A DNA stretch of 64,000 bases. It comes from CBFFRJ01 sp051486985 (GTDB taxonomy: Bacteria > Pseudomonadota > Gammaproteobacteria > Enterobacterales > Enterobacteriaceae). This document shows positions 1-7,649 of this stretch, piece by piece. The translations under genes were made by a program, and so were the position numbers. The stretch's first letter is position 1; each line of letters begins with the position of its first letter. The stretch covers positions 39,067 through 103,066 of the forward strand of contig NZ_JAHVDV010000017.1 in assembly GCF_051486985.1 (NCBI RefSeq). Direction: 5' to 3'. A model generated the notes under the pieces. It was not told where the DNA came from. It saw only the letters and a list, made by a program, of their open reading frames with translations, and did not search any database.

Positions 1-75
1 ATAATCCGCGTTGAGCATTGCGTACTTGATGTCCTCATAGACGGTTTCGGCAACCCCATTATTCACTAACCCCAT
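1..75 (-). CDS. Partial minus-strand phage ORF, N-terminal 25 residues only
   Basis: An ATG at 75-73 opens a reading frame that runs without a stop off the left edge of the window. The 25 residues begin MGLVNNGVAETVYEDI and look protein-like, but I do not recognise them. The start is preceded only by a weak G-rich stretch. It is divergent from the plus-strand prophage genes that begin at 142, so the 66-bp gap would hold promoters for both if the call is right. It could also be chance; the visible part is too short to decide. Confidence 0.35.
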   Translation of the reverse strand, partial: MGLVNNGVAETVYEDIKYAMLNADY

Positions 76-141
76 CCCCCATTAATTCACTGGCAGCAAT
101 TACGCGGCGGCTATCGTGTACACGTTATTCAGGAGTTCAGC

Positions 142-438
142 ATGAACGCTTATTACGCCCTGGACCGGATTGAGGAACAGTCATGGATTGTTGCCCAGCA
201 CCAGATTGAATGCACGGAACGCATCAATGAGCTGGCAGATGACCTTGAGAAAGCGCTCAAGCAGAGATTCCTGGAAGACATGTGCCTTTCAGAGCTACAG
301 CGCCTCGGGGCCAGTAAACAGGCAATTTCACGCGCTTTTGATGATGATGTTGATTTTCAGGAGCGAGCAGCAGCTTTTTTAAGACTGATGTCGGAGGTAA
401 TAGCCCAGCACCAGATTGATATTGAAGGAGAGCAGTGA
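142..438 (+). CDS. Hypothetical phage protein, 98 aa
   Basis: This is a small acidic, helix-rich protein with no motif I recognise. It is the first plus-strand gene of the prophage early block. Its TGA stop overlaps the ATG of recT, so the two are probably translationally coupled. The position suggests a role with the recombination genes, but this is inference from context only. The upstream sequence CAGGAGTTCAGC gives a reasonable ribosome binding site for the ATG at 142. Confidence 0.65.
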   Translation: MNAYYALDRIEEQSWIVAQHQIECTERINELADDLEKALKQRFLEDMCLSELQRLGASKQAISRAFDDDVDFQERAAAFLRLMSEVIAQHQIDIEGEQ

Positions 439-1337
439 TGAGTGGTTTCAACATCGTCGAGTTTGTTCAGCGGCAGGAGCCGCTTTTTGTCGGAGCAGCG
501 ACAGGACAGGAAGTCACATGGGCTAAGGAAAGTCAGTTTGCCATCCAGCTTTTTCAGAAAAACGACTTCCTCGCAAAGACAGCTATCAGCAACCCTACCA
601 GTGCGCAGAACGCGATCATAAACGTCGCAGCCATCGGCATCACGTTAAACCCGGCAAGCAAACTGGCGTACCTGGTCCCGCGCGATGGCATGGTTTGTCT
701 CGATATCAGCTATATGGGCCTTCTACACCTGGCGCAGTCAACCGGGTCTATAAAGTGGGGTCAGTGCAAACTGGTTTACTCAAAAGACACCTACGAATCA
801 AACGGACTCGATAGCGCACCAACGCACAAATATAACGCTTTCGGTGAGCGCGGCGAGATTGTAGGTGGCTACTGCACGGTTAAAACTCCTGACGGTGACT
901 ATCTCACGGAAGAGATGAGCCTGGCAGAGATTAAAGCAACGGAAGCCACAAGCAAGGCCAAGAATGGGCCGTGGAAGAACTTTTGGGAAGAGATGGCCCG
1001 TAAGACCATCGTTAAGCGAGCATCGAAGTACTGGCCCCGCGCAGAGCGTCTGGATAACGCTATTCACGTCATCAATGAGGATGAGGGGGTATTTCAGGAG
1101 CCGGTAATGCCGCATAAGTCAGAGGAAGATATCAGGGAAGACGAGCGCCGCCTTCAGCAGGAAATTATGGATAAAGTGCAGGCGCTTTGTGACGACATGG
1201 CCCAGGCGGAGACAATGGATGACCTGAAGCGAATCTTTGCGGATGCTTATAAGCGCACTGCTGGCATGAAGCTGCAGCAGAATGTCCAGGCCATTTATGC
1301 AGAGTGTAAGAAAAAGCTGGAGGTGAGCAGTGAGTAA
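438..1337 (+). CDS. recT: RecT-family single-strand annealing protein
   Basis: RecT-type proteins bind single-stranded DNA and anneal complementary strands during phage recombination and replication. The 299-residue protein has the family layout: an N-terminal helical part, a central core containing GITLNPASKLAYLVPRDG (about residues 71-88) and DISYMGLLHLA, and a C-terminal lysine-rich helical tail after the KNGPWKNFWEEMARKT stretch. I chose ATG 438 over GTG 435 because GGAG sits 7 bases upstream of 438. The usual partner, a RecE or YqaJ-type exonuclease, is not seen downstream; the next gene is a Gp157 homologue. The exonuclease may be missing or may lie left of the window. Confidence 0.9.
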   Translation: MSGFNIVEFVQRQEPLFVGAATGQEVTWAKESQFAIQLFQKNDFLAKTAISNPTSAQNAIINVAAIGITLNPASKLAYLVPRDGMVCLDISYMGLLHLAQSTGSIKWGQCKLVYSKDTYESNGLDSAPTHKYNAFGERGEIVGGYCTVKTPDGDYLTEEMSLAEIKATEATSKAKNGPWKNFWEEMARKTIVKRASKYWPRAERLDNAIHVINEDEGVFQEPVMPHKSEEDIREDERRLQQEIMDKVQALCDDMAQAETMDDLKRIFADAYKRTAGMKLQQNVQAIYAECKKKLEVSSE

Positions 1338-1812
1338 GCTTTATGAAATCGCCAATAGCTACGCAAAGCTGATGGACTCTGACTTTGATGCTGATGAGAT
1401 TGCAGACACTCTTGAAGGAATGGAGGGTGAGCTGTCCGATAAGATTGAGCAGTTGCTGGCTATCTGCAAAAACGAGTCGACGTATGCGGAGCGCCTCAGG
1501 GATGAGGCAAAGAACCTGACTGAGCGAGCTGTATGCATTGAGAACAAGGTTGCTAATATACGCGCCTACATCGCCACATCGCTCGAAACAGCTGGTAAGA
1601 AATCAATCCGAGCTGGTATTCACCAGGTGACAGTCCGGGCGCCGTCACGTTCTGTAGAAATTACTGACAGCGCACTCCTCCCTCATGAATACGTCGAATA
1701 CGACACGGTTATTAAAGCGAATAAGCTCGCCATCAAGCATCAGATTGAGGCTGGAATTGACGTGCCTGGCGCGGCCCTGAAGGTAGGTAAACCATCTCTG
1801 ATTATTAAGTAG
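1330..1812 (+). CDS. Siphovirus Gp157-family protein
   Basis: The 160-residue protein matches the Gp157 family of siphophages. It has a helical N-terminal half rich in E, D and L that begins MSKLYEIANSY, a middle stretch ending in KKSIRAGIHQVTVR, and a short C-terminal strand part. The family is common next to phage annealing proteins; in Streptococcus thermophilus phage work it was linked to phage growth and resistance, but its biochemical role is not settled. The GTG start at 1330 overlaps the recT stop by 8 bp and has GGAGG upstream, so it is part of the same operon. Confidence 0.8.
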   Translation: MSKLYEIANSYAKLMDSDFDADEIADTLEGMEGELSDKIEQLLAICKNESTYAERLRDEAKNLTERAVCIENKVANIRAYIATSLETAGKKSIRAGIHQVTVRAPSRSVEITDSALLPHEYVEYDTVIKANKLAIKHQIEAGIDVPGAALKVGKPSLIIK

Positions 1813-1820
1813 GAGAGAAT

Positions 1821-2249
1821 ATGAAGAAATGCCCCTTCTACCGCCGCCCGGGTAAGAAAGGGAAATTCACCGGACTCAAGGAGCGAGTCATCTGGATGAT
1901 TCAGACACGCGGCGCACCAGTCACCGGCGCTGAAATCGCAGAAAAGTTTGGCATCACCCTCATAGAATTCAACCGCACCGCCAACACGTTAACCCGCGGT
2001 GACGGACAGATAGTAAAAGTTATCGCCTCCCCCACATGGAAGACAGAGACAGGGATTGTCGACCGACACTTCAGCATTGAAAGCCAGCCAAAACTCCTCT
2101 CCCCCTCAGGAAAGGAAAAGACTTTCACCCGCAAAGGCAAAGACCAGGCCGCCAGAAATCAGCAGAAAGAATGCATAGCCCGCGCCGCTCGCCGGGCTCG
2201 GCTGATTGCTGCCGGTCTTTATATTGACGAATTTGAGGATGTCCTATGA
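1821..2249 (+). CDS. Hypothetical phage protein, 142 aa, possible winged-helix N-terminus
   Basis: This is a basic protein. Residues about 14-55 (LKERVIWMIQTRG, then TGAEIAEKFGIT) look like a winged helix-turn-helix, which would suggest DNA binding. The C-terminal part is rich in K, R, Q and A (KDQAARNQQKECIARAARRAR). A GGAGAGA site precedes the ATG by 5 bases. It overlaps the next gene by 4 bp (ATGA type). I do not recognise a named family. It could be a small phage regulator or a replication accessory protein. Confidence 0.65.
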   Translation: MKKCPFYRRPGKKGKFTGLKERVIWMIQTRGAPVTGAEIAEKFGITLIEFNRTANTLTRGDGQIVKVIASPTWKTETGIVDRHFSIESQPKLLSPSGKEKTFTRKGKDQAARNQQKECIARAARRARLIAAGLYIDEFEDVL

Positions 2250-2470
2250 CCGCTGAGATTATTGACCAGGCCAGCGCACTCGAAGAATTGATGCGCGAGA
2301 ACGCCATTAAAGCACACCGCATTAATCACGCTGCTGTATCTGCCATCTACTGCGAGGAATGCGACGAGCCTATCCAGGAAGGACGGCGCATTGCGGTGCC
2401 GGGCTGTAAGACATGCGCGGATTGCCAGCAAATCATCGAACTCAAAAATAAGCAGCGGGGGATGCTATGA
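2246..2470 (+). CDS. TraR/DksA-type C4 zinc-finger protein
   Basis: The 74-residue protein has the C4 zinc-finger signature of short TraR/DksA proteins: C-E-E-C at about 36-39, then a second C-x2-C pair (C-K-T-C-A-D-C) around 53-59, followed by a basic helix. Small DksA homologues of this kind are encoded by many enterobacterial phages and plasmids. They act at the RNA polymerase secondary channel to change promoter choice. It overlaps both neighbours by 4 bp and is co-transcribed with them. Confidence 0.85.
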   Translation: MTAEIIDQASALEELMRENAIKAHRINHAAVSAIYCEECDEPIQEGRRIAVPGCKTCADCQQIIELKNKQRGML

Positions 2471-2997
2471 AACAGGTAACGATGGAAAGCGTTAAAGAGC
2501 GTATTGCGCGGATTGAAAGTGGCGCTGCGGCAATAAAACCAGGCGGCATGGAATTAAGTCTTCAGCATGAATTTGAGCTTGCCTGTCTGCGCGAGCTGGT
2601 AGCAGTGACTGAGCAGCGCGACGCGGTGGTGGCGGAAAGTTTGGTGCTGAATGCTGCGGCAAAAAAAGTAATCAAGATGAACCGTCAGCACGCAAAAGAC
2701 CAGCACGGGAATCCAGACATTGCTGAATCATGGGCCTGCGTAAAGGTTTTGCGCGAAGCTCGGAAAACCCCCGCCACCGACGCCGCAATCGCAGCCCTGC
2801 GAGCAGAAGGGGTGGAGATGGCTATCGAAACCGCTAAGCCATTTATTGCCAGCGAATACCAGTATTCAGATTTTGAAGCATGCGTATCTGCGTCTTTTAA
2901 GTATCCAGAAAGTGACCTGTTTGGGAAAGTTGAAATGGTCGAATGGCTTGAAGATTTCGCCCGCCAGCTTCGCGAGAGCAAAGGAGCGCAGTCATGA
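2467..2997 (+). CDS. Phage accessory protein, 176 aa (Ead/Ea22-like style)
   Basis: The N-terminal two thirds are helical (KERIARIESG, FELACLRELVAVTEQRDAVVAE) with a motif typical of the loosely defined lambdoid accessory proteins in the ea region: ATDAAIAALRAEGVEMAIE around residues 98-116. The C-terminal stretch ends with WLEDFARQLRESKG. The function of the family is unknown. It overlaps upstream and downstream genes by 4 bp each. Confidence 0.7.
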   Translation: MKQVTMESVKERIARIESGAAAIKPGGMELSLQHEFELACLRELVAVTEQRDAVVAESLVLNAAAKKVIKMNRQHAKDQHGNPDIAESWACVKVLREARKTPATDAAIAALRAEGVEMAIETAKPFIASEYQYSDFEACVSASFKYPESDLFGKVEMVEWLEDFARQLRESKGAQS

Positions 2998-3185
2998 TTA
3001 CCGGCACCAGTAATTTCGACGAAGTACCAGAGGTTCAATGCAACATATGCGGTGGTTATTACAAGGCTGACGAACCCGAGCAGCATGAGTGCGAATTACC
3101 TGAAATCGAGTGTGAAATTTGCGGGTTTAAAAGTACGTCGCCTGACGGCGCGCACTATTGCTGCGAGGACAATAGCAATGATTAG
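2994..3185 (+). CDS. Small cysteine-rich phage protein with two zinc-knuckle-like CxxC...HxC modules
   Basis: The 63-residue acidic protein carries two similar cysteine modules. The first is CNICGGYY...HEC (residues about 16-31) and the second is CEICGF...HYCC (about 39-56). The repeat pattern C-x2-C...H-x-C suggests two small zinc-binding knuckles. The ATG at 2994 overlaps the previous stop, and its own stop overlaps the next gene by 8 bp. No named family is recognised. Confidence 0.65.
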   Translation: MITGTSNFDEVPEVQCNICGGYYKADEPEQHECELPEIECEICGFKSTSPDGAHYCCEDNSND

Positions 3186-3639
3186 CAACGAACAGATTCA
3201 GGCACTCAAAGCGGCTGCTGAGGCTGTCAAAGAAACGGCACACATCGCCCGATACACGAAAGCTATGGTAGCGCGGCAGGACTTCAAGGAAGCAGCAACG
3301 CCGGAAGCAATTCTATCCCTTCTGGCAGAGCGTGAGGCGGATAAGGCGCTGATTGCGGAACTTAGGTCTGATGTAGAAGACGCAGAGCATCGCAGAGATA
3401 TGACACTGAAAAACTCCGACGCTTTATTTACTCGCATCATCGAACTGGAGTCCCGCAAGCTCATCGTTAAGTTGCCAAATGATGAGGATGGACAGCCGTA
3501 TGGGTTCTCCAAATGGGCTAACCATAAATTACCCTCCGAAACGGGAACCATGACCATTTCGCGTTGCGAAGATTCATGGCGAGAGGCGTTTAACGTATTC
3601 GCTGCCGCCGCTGGCATCACTTTAGTCGTGGAGGAGTGA
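3178..3639 (+). CDS. Ea22-like phage protein
   Basis: I chose the ATG at 3178 (MISNEQIQALKAAAEAV), because upstream starts in this frame overlap almost the whole of the preceding cysteine-rich gene. The 153-residue protein has the long charged helix seen in lambda Ea22 relatives (LLAEREADKALIAELRSDVEDAEHRR, split by short turns). Its C-terminal half, which includes EDSWREAFNVFAAAAGI, is a common ending in this family. The role is unknown; these genes are accessory and vary between phages. Confidence 0.7.
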   Translation: MISNEQIQALKAAAEAVKETAHIARYTKAMVARQDFKEAATPEAILSLLAEREADKALIAELRSDVEDAEHRRDMTLKNSDALFTRIIELESRKLIVKLPNDEDGQPYGFSKWANHKLPSETGTMTISRCEDSWREAFNVFAAAAGITLVVEE

Positions 3640-3641
3640 AG

Positions 3642-3899
3642 ATGGGAATTAAGCAGATATGGGATGGTAAAGACCTTCCTCCGGTAGGGTGCCACGTGCT
3701 GATTGAGCTGGCATCATACGGCATCCATGAATATGAAGTTACGGGTTATGAAGTGCGCAAGTCGGTCATTGAAGAAGAAAGACGCAAGGGAATTTTTGTC
3801 GTTTGCATTAACGTCAAATTCCCTGGCAGCAACTCTACCAATCAGCGTTTTCTTGATGAGGTTTTCCCACTTGATTACCGTGAGGAAGTTAAGAAATGA
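3642..3899 (+). CDS. Hypothetical phage protein, 85 aa
   Basis: ATG 3642 is preferred over GTG 3636 because GGAG lies at the right distance upstream. The sequence starts MGIKQIWDGKDLPPVG, and the phrase W-x-G-x-DLPPVG also occurs in the protein at 4899-5468 (KPVWKGEDLPPVG). The two phage proteins may therefore share a small domain. It overlaps the next gene by ATGA. Function unknown. Confidence 0.65.
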   Translation: MGIKQIWDGKDLPPVGCHVLIELASYGIHEYEVTGYEVRKSVIEEERRKGIFVVCINVKFPGSNSTNQRFLDEVFPLDYREEVKK

Positions 3900-4642
3900 C
3901 CACACAATTATCGAAAGAGCGGCTGGCGCATATCGCCAACTTTCACCGTGCCATGACGCTACCTCCGTCGCATGAAGAAATCGAAGCAATGGCCCGCGCA
4001 CTCCTGGCGGCATACGAGCAAGAGCCGGTGGCGTACAGGATTGGTGGCTATTACTTAATGCACGCTGCTGACCCAAAGGTTGACAACTATAGCTCAGCCG
4101 AACCGCTCTACACCCACCCAGCGCCATCAATCCCGGCAGCGGTGCCGGAAGTGCGCAACTTCAACTTTGACGACTTCATGTTTGGCGTTCGGCGCAATCC
4201 TCCATTCCGTGGTGAAACGCTGGCAGACAATCTGAAAGATGACGCGGTAGCGCTGATTGAAGAGGCATTCCGCGCCGCCATGCTCCAGGCTACACCACGA
4301 AGTGATGAGCGCTTGATGGAAGTGCCAACGGATAGCGAGATGCTTCTGGAGATTGAGGGAATCATAGCGCGTGATGACTGGATTCCGGTAAGCGAGCGTT
4401 TGCCAGATGCTGGCGAGGTGGTGCTGGTTTATACGCCACCTCAGCCAGGCGAATATCCTGGCGGAAATAGAATTGAATTTGACTATATCGACCCCGATAG
4501 CGACGACCCGACATACTGGTTTGCGCACGGAGAAAATTACGAGCACTTTTGCATGGTGGCTTGCGATGGCATGACGGGGCCAACTGAACACGCACCGTAC
4601 ACCCACTGGCAACCTTTGCCAGCACCGCCGAAGGGGGTGTGA
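3896..4642 (+). CDS. DUF551-containing phage protein, 248 aa
   Basis: The C-terminal part has the DUF551 signature: DDWIPVSERLPDAGEVVLV at about residues 159-177, ending HWQPLPAPP. The N-terminal part (residues 1-40) is a helix with SHEEIEAMARALLAAYEQ, as in lambdoid ea-region proteins; the middle contains FNFDDFMFGVRRNPPF. Such mosaic proteins are frequent in enterobacterial prophages, and their function is not known. It starts inside the stop codon of the preceding gene. Confidence 0.75.
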   Translation: MTTQLSKERLAHIANFHRAMTLPPSHEEIEAMARALLAAYEQEPVAYRIGGYYLMHAADPKVDNYSSAEPLYTHPAPSIPAAVPEVRNFNFDDFMFGVRRNPPFRGETLADNLKDDAVALIEEAFRAAMLQATPRSDERLMEVPTDSEMLLEIEGIIARDDWIPVSERLPDAGEVVLVYTPPQPGEYPGGNRIEFDYIDPDSDDPTYWFAHGENYEHFCMVACDGMTGPTEHAPYTHWQPLPAPPKGV

Positions 4643-4643
4643 T

Positions 4644-4838
4644 GTGGAAAAACAAACAATTGTGATCCGCGCAAACAGTAAAGAGATGGCTGAAAAGCTG
4701 TATCGCGGAGTTTGGGCTGTATGCCCTGATGCTGACATTCAACTCCATTGGCCTGGTATGAATGTAGCTTACGGGCGCCAGGCTTCATCATTCAAGGGTT
4801 CTGCGACGATGATGGGATCGGCATGCCCAGTAAATTAA
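4644..4838 (+). CDS. Small hypothetical phage protein, possibly frameshifted
   Basis: A GTG start at 4644 directly follows the DUF551 gene and has a G-rich site just upstream. The 64 residues begin MEKQTIVIRANSKEMAEKLY, which looks like a real N-terminus. The last 20 residues are low-complexity, while another frame from about 4757 reads on in protein-like fashion (APGFIIQGFCDDDGIG). A small frameshift may therefore have truncated a longer gene. No family recognised. Confidence 0.5.
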   Translation: MEKQTIVIRANSKEMAEKLYRGVWAVCPDADIQLHWPGMNVAYGRQASSFKGSATMMGSACPVN

Positions 4839-4898
4839 AACAGCGCCGCTACAAGACAGCCTCGCCAATGCGGGGCTTATTTATTTCTGGAGGATGTG

Positions 4899-5468
4899 AT
4901 GACACTTTTAGAATTGCTGGTACAGGAATTGCCCAAGCGTGGCGGATGGCCGGATGGATATGATGTGGCCTCTATCAATCATTACGGCTGTGTTTGTTTC
5001 TACATCACTAGCCTCAACGGAAACGCTACCGGATATGTGACTGACATACACACATCGGAGAATGGTCGCATGACTCGCGAGCAATACGAAGCAGCACTGG
5101 CCGCAGCGAAGAAACCTGTATGGAAAGGTGAGGATTTACCGCCGGTTGGGACTGAGTGTGAAACCTTACATTGCTTCGTCGGCTCGGAATGGAAAAGAGT
5201 AATCATAAAGTGGAGTGATGAAAATCAATTTCTGTATGAATGGGTTAGACAGGGGCATCCAGTTCATCACATGTTAGCTTATGTAGGTCAGCATAAATTC
5301 CGCCCTATCCGCTCAGAAGCCGATAAGAAGCGCGATGAATCCACCAAAGTAATTGCTGACTCATTATTCAAGGATGGTGACTTTGACTACAAAGAATCAT
5401 TGCGGTTAGCAGGGTTTGTATACGGTGACATAGCAGCCGGCAAAATCCCCGGCGTCCGCATCGAATAA
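4899..5468 (+). CDS. Hypothetical phage protein, 189 aa
   Basis: ATG 4899 has a good TGGAGG site 5 bases upstream and is preferred over the in-frame GTG at 4896. The protein has an N-terminal part with WPDGYDVASINHYG, a middle helix MTREQYEAALAAAKKP, the shared phrase WKGEDLPPVG near residue 74, and a C-terminus rich in D, K and Y. I do not recognise a named family. It ends just before a strong terminator at 5486-5506, so it is probably the last gene of the accessory transcription unit. Confidence 0.65.
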   Translation: MTLLELLVQELPKRGGWPDGYDVASINHYGCVCFYITSLNGNATGYVTDIHTSENGRMTREQYEAALAAAKKPVWKGEDLPPVGTECETLHCFVGSEWKRVIIKWSDENQFLYEWVRQGHPVHHMLAYVGQHKFRPIRSEADKKRDESTKVIADSLFKDGDFDYKESLRLAGFVYGDIAAGKIPGVRIE

Positions 5469-5485
5469 CCATCGCATCAACACTG

Positions 5486-5506
5486 ACCGCCTACGGGCGG
5501 TTTTTT
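5486..5506 (+). terminator. Rho-independent terminator after the phage accessory genes
   Basis: The hairpin ACCGCC-TACG-GGCGGT is followed by a run of six T. It lies 18 bp after the stop of the gene ending at 5468 and separates the accessory block from the HNH and xis-int genes. Confidence 0.85.
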
Positions 5507-5520
5507 ATTGGAGAAAATTC

Positions 5521-6021
5521 ATGTCTGTTAGCAGAAAGGAAAACGCATCTTACGAAGAGGTCGCATCTTCCTTTGAATACGACCCATCGACCGGTCTTTT
5601 CTACAGAAAGAAGAGCCGGGGCTCATATAGGGGTTGCTGGACAAAGGGTTCAAAACATAACGCTGGATATAGATTTTTCATCATAAATGGCAAGAGACAT
5701 TTGGCGCATAGGATTGCATTTTTGCTCTACTACGGATGTTACCCATCTGGAGTTATCGACCACATAAATGGAATTAAAGATGACAACAGGATAGAGAATC
5801 TTCGCGACGTTAGCCAAGCGGAGAACATGAAGAATCAAAAGATAGTCCTTGAAAGGAAGAGTAAGTTTTCTGGATGTTTTTTATCTTCAAGAAAAAACAA
5901 ATGGAGGGCTGAGGCAAGAATAAATAGTAAGAGATTTGGCCTTGGAACGTTCGAAACAAAAGAAGAGGCACATGAGGCTTACATGCTCTTTATGAAAACA
6001 AAATTCACCTCGACGAATTAA
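5521..6021 (+). CDS. HNH homing-type endonuclease with AP2-like C-terminus
   Basis: The 166-residue protein has an HNH nuclease core at about residues 59-100: LAHRIAFLLYYG, then VIDHINGIKDDNRIENLRDVS, in which the catalytic histidine of DHINGIKDDNR is present. The C-terminal 50 residues (SGCFLSSRKNKWRAEARI...FGLGTFETKEEAHEAY) match the AP2-like DNA-binding domain found in free-standing phage HNH endonucleases. Such genes are selfish elements that cut alleles lacking them. It sits between a terminator and xis. It is more AT-rich than its neighbours by eye, as expected for a mobile insertion. Confidence 0.88.
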   Translation: MSVSRKENASYEEVASSFEYDPSTGLFYRKKSRGSYRGCWTKGSKHNAGYRFFIINGKRHLAHRIAFLLYYGCYPSGVIDHINGIKDDNRIENLRDVSQAENMKNQKIVLERKSKFSGCFLSSRKNKWRAEARINSKRFGLGTFETKEEAHEAYMLFMKTKFTSTN

Positions 6022-6039
6022 TTTTCCCGGAGATAACCA

Positions 6040-6282
6040 ATGAATGACGTGTCTTTAGTTGTCCCCAATGAATGGGTGACAGAGCAAAAGCTGACTGAGC
6101 TAACCGGATTGCGCCCGGGTACGATAGAGGCGGCACGTAAAAAATCATGGCTTGTCGGCAGGGAGTATCTTCACATCGCCCCGGATGGCGAGCCCAAGCC
6201 AAACAGCGAATGCATGTACAACCGCAAGGCTATTGATCAATGGGTCGAGAGCTTCAGAAAAAAACAGCCAGGTGCGCGTTGA
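6040..6282 (+). CDS. xis: Excisionase
   Basis: The 80-residue protein matches the small excisionases paired with DUF3596-type integrases. It has an N-terminal winged-helix part (WVTEQKLTELTGLRPGTIEAARKKSW), then YNRKAIDQWVESF and a basic end. Excisionases bend DNA at the attachment site and turn the integrase reaction toward excision. A GGAG site lies 8 bases before the ATG, and the integrase follows after 48 bp. Confidence 0.8.
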   Translation: MNDVSLVVPNEWVTEQKLTELTGLRPGTIEAARKKSWLVGREYLHIAPDGEPKPNSECMYNRKAIDQWVESFRKKQPGAR

Positions 6283-6330
6283 TGATGAACCGTTTATTCT
6301 TAACACGCTCTTGGGCGTCAGGAGGGTTGT

Positions 6331-7620
6331 ATGAGTAAGTCATACCCAACAGGCGTTGAAAACCACGGCGGATCACTTCGCATATGGTTCATTTATGAAG
6401 GACGGAGGGTAAGAGAGAATCTGGGAGTAGCCGACACCCCAAAGAACAGAAAGATGGCTGGAGAACTCCGGGCGTCGATAAGCTTCGAAATTAAAACCGG
6501 CAGATTCAATTATGCGGCGCAATTTCCCAACTCCCCTAACCTGTCCAGGTTCGGCGTTGCAGAAAGGCAGATTACGGTTTCAGAGCTTTCGGCACGGTGG
6601 CTGGAGCTGAAGAAGGTAGAAATATGCTCCAATGCTCACGGTCGATACCGCTCAGTGATGAGGAACATGCTACCGAGGCTGGGTCCATCTCGCATGGTTT
6701 CATCGTTCACCAAGGAAGACATGATGAACATACGCCGGGAACTGTTGACCGGATATCAGATACTGAAGAAGGGTCATACCACGCCGGTAAAAGGTCGCTC
6801 AGTGCCTACTGTAAACAATTACATGGGCGTGGTGTATGGGCTGTTTCAGTTTGCGATTGATGGTGGGTATATAAAGGAAAGCCCGTTCAATGGCATGGCA
6901 CCGCTCAAGAAGTCACGGCCTGAACCTGACCCGCTGACAACTGATGAGTTTACCCGGCTGATTGATGCTTTCAGGCATCAGCAGGTGAAAAACATGTGGT
7001 CACTTGCGGTTTATACCGGATTGCGGCACGGTGAGCTTGTTTCTCTTGCATGGGAAGACATCGACCTGGTGCAGGGAACCATTACGGTTTCGCGCAACCA
7101 CACTCTCACGAATGAGTTTACGTTTCCCAAAACTGAGGCCGGGACGGACAGGAAGGTTTATCTGGTAGACGCTGCAATACGGGTGCTGAGAAACCAGGCT
7201 GAGATGACAAGGCTTGGGGCTACGCAGGAGGTAGAGGTGAAAACGAGGGAGTACGGACGGTCGGTAATGCATCAATGCACATTTGTCTTTAATCCGAAGA
7301 TTAGTGCGTTAAACGGTCGCTCTGGGAATCACTACTCGGTTAGCTCAATAAACCAGGTATGGAGGGAGGCCTTAAAAAGGGCTGGACTGAGGCACCGCAA
7401 TGCTTATCAGTCCAGGCACACCTATGCATGCTGGTCGTTGTCTGCGGGAGCTAACCCGAACTTTATAGCAAACCAAATGGGGCATGCGGATGCTCAGATG
7501 GTTTACAAAGTTTATGGCAGATGGATGGCTGATAACAATCTGGATCAGATCGCAATTCTTAACCAGAAATTATCAAGTTTTGCCCCACCCATGCCCCATG
7601 CAGTTGGATCGAACCAGTAA
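6331..7620 (+). CDS. int: Phage tyrosine integrase
   Basis: This 429-residue tyrosine recombinase catalyses site-specific integration and excision. The N-terminal 90 residues form an arm-binding domain (NHGGSLRIWFIYEGRRVRE). A core-binding domain lies around 90-190. The catalytic domain has TGLRHGELVSLAWEDI (first arginine), AYQSRHTYACW (second arginine, with Y where many integrases have H), QMGHADAQMV (histidine) and VYGRWM (tyrosine nucleophile). GGAGG sits upstream of the ATG at 6331. The gene ends 29 bp before the fliE stop, so the phage attachment core should lie at or near this junction. Confidence 0.93.
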   Translation: MSKSYPTGVENHGGSLRIWFIYEGRRVRENLGVADTPKNRKMAGELRASISFEIKTGRFNYAAQFPNSPNLSRFGVAERQITVSELSARWLELKKVEICSNAHGRYRSVMRNMLPRLGPSRMVSSFTKEDMMNIRRELLTGYQILKKGHTTPVKGRSVPTVNNYMGVVYGLFQFAIDGGYIKESPFNGMAPLKKSRPEPDPLTTDEFTRLIDAFRHQQVKNMWSLAVYTGLRHGELVSLAWEDIDLVQGTITVSRNHTLTNEFTFPKTEAGTDRKVYLVDAAIRVLRNQAEMTRLGATQEVEVKTREYGRSVMHQCTFVFNPKISALNGRSGNHYSVSSINQVWREALKRAGLRHRNAYQSRHTYACWSLSAGANPNFIANQMGHADAQMVYKVYGRWMADNNLDQIAILNQKLSSFAPPMPHAVGSNQ

Positions 7621-7649
7621 ACGCATTTAAATACAGTAACTTAACTCTA

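Noticed and set aside
3052..3177. Longer start for the Ea22-like gene
   Set aside because: It would overlap most of the cysteine-rich gene at 2994-3185; the ATG at 3178 gives the usual short overlap of this operon.
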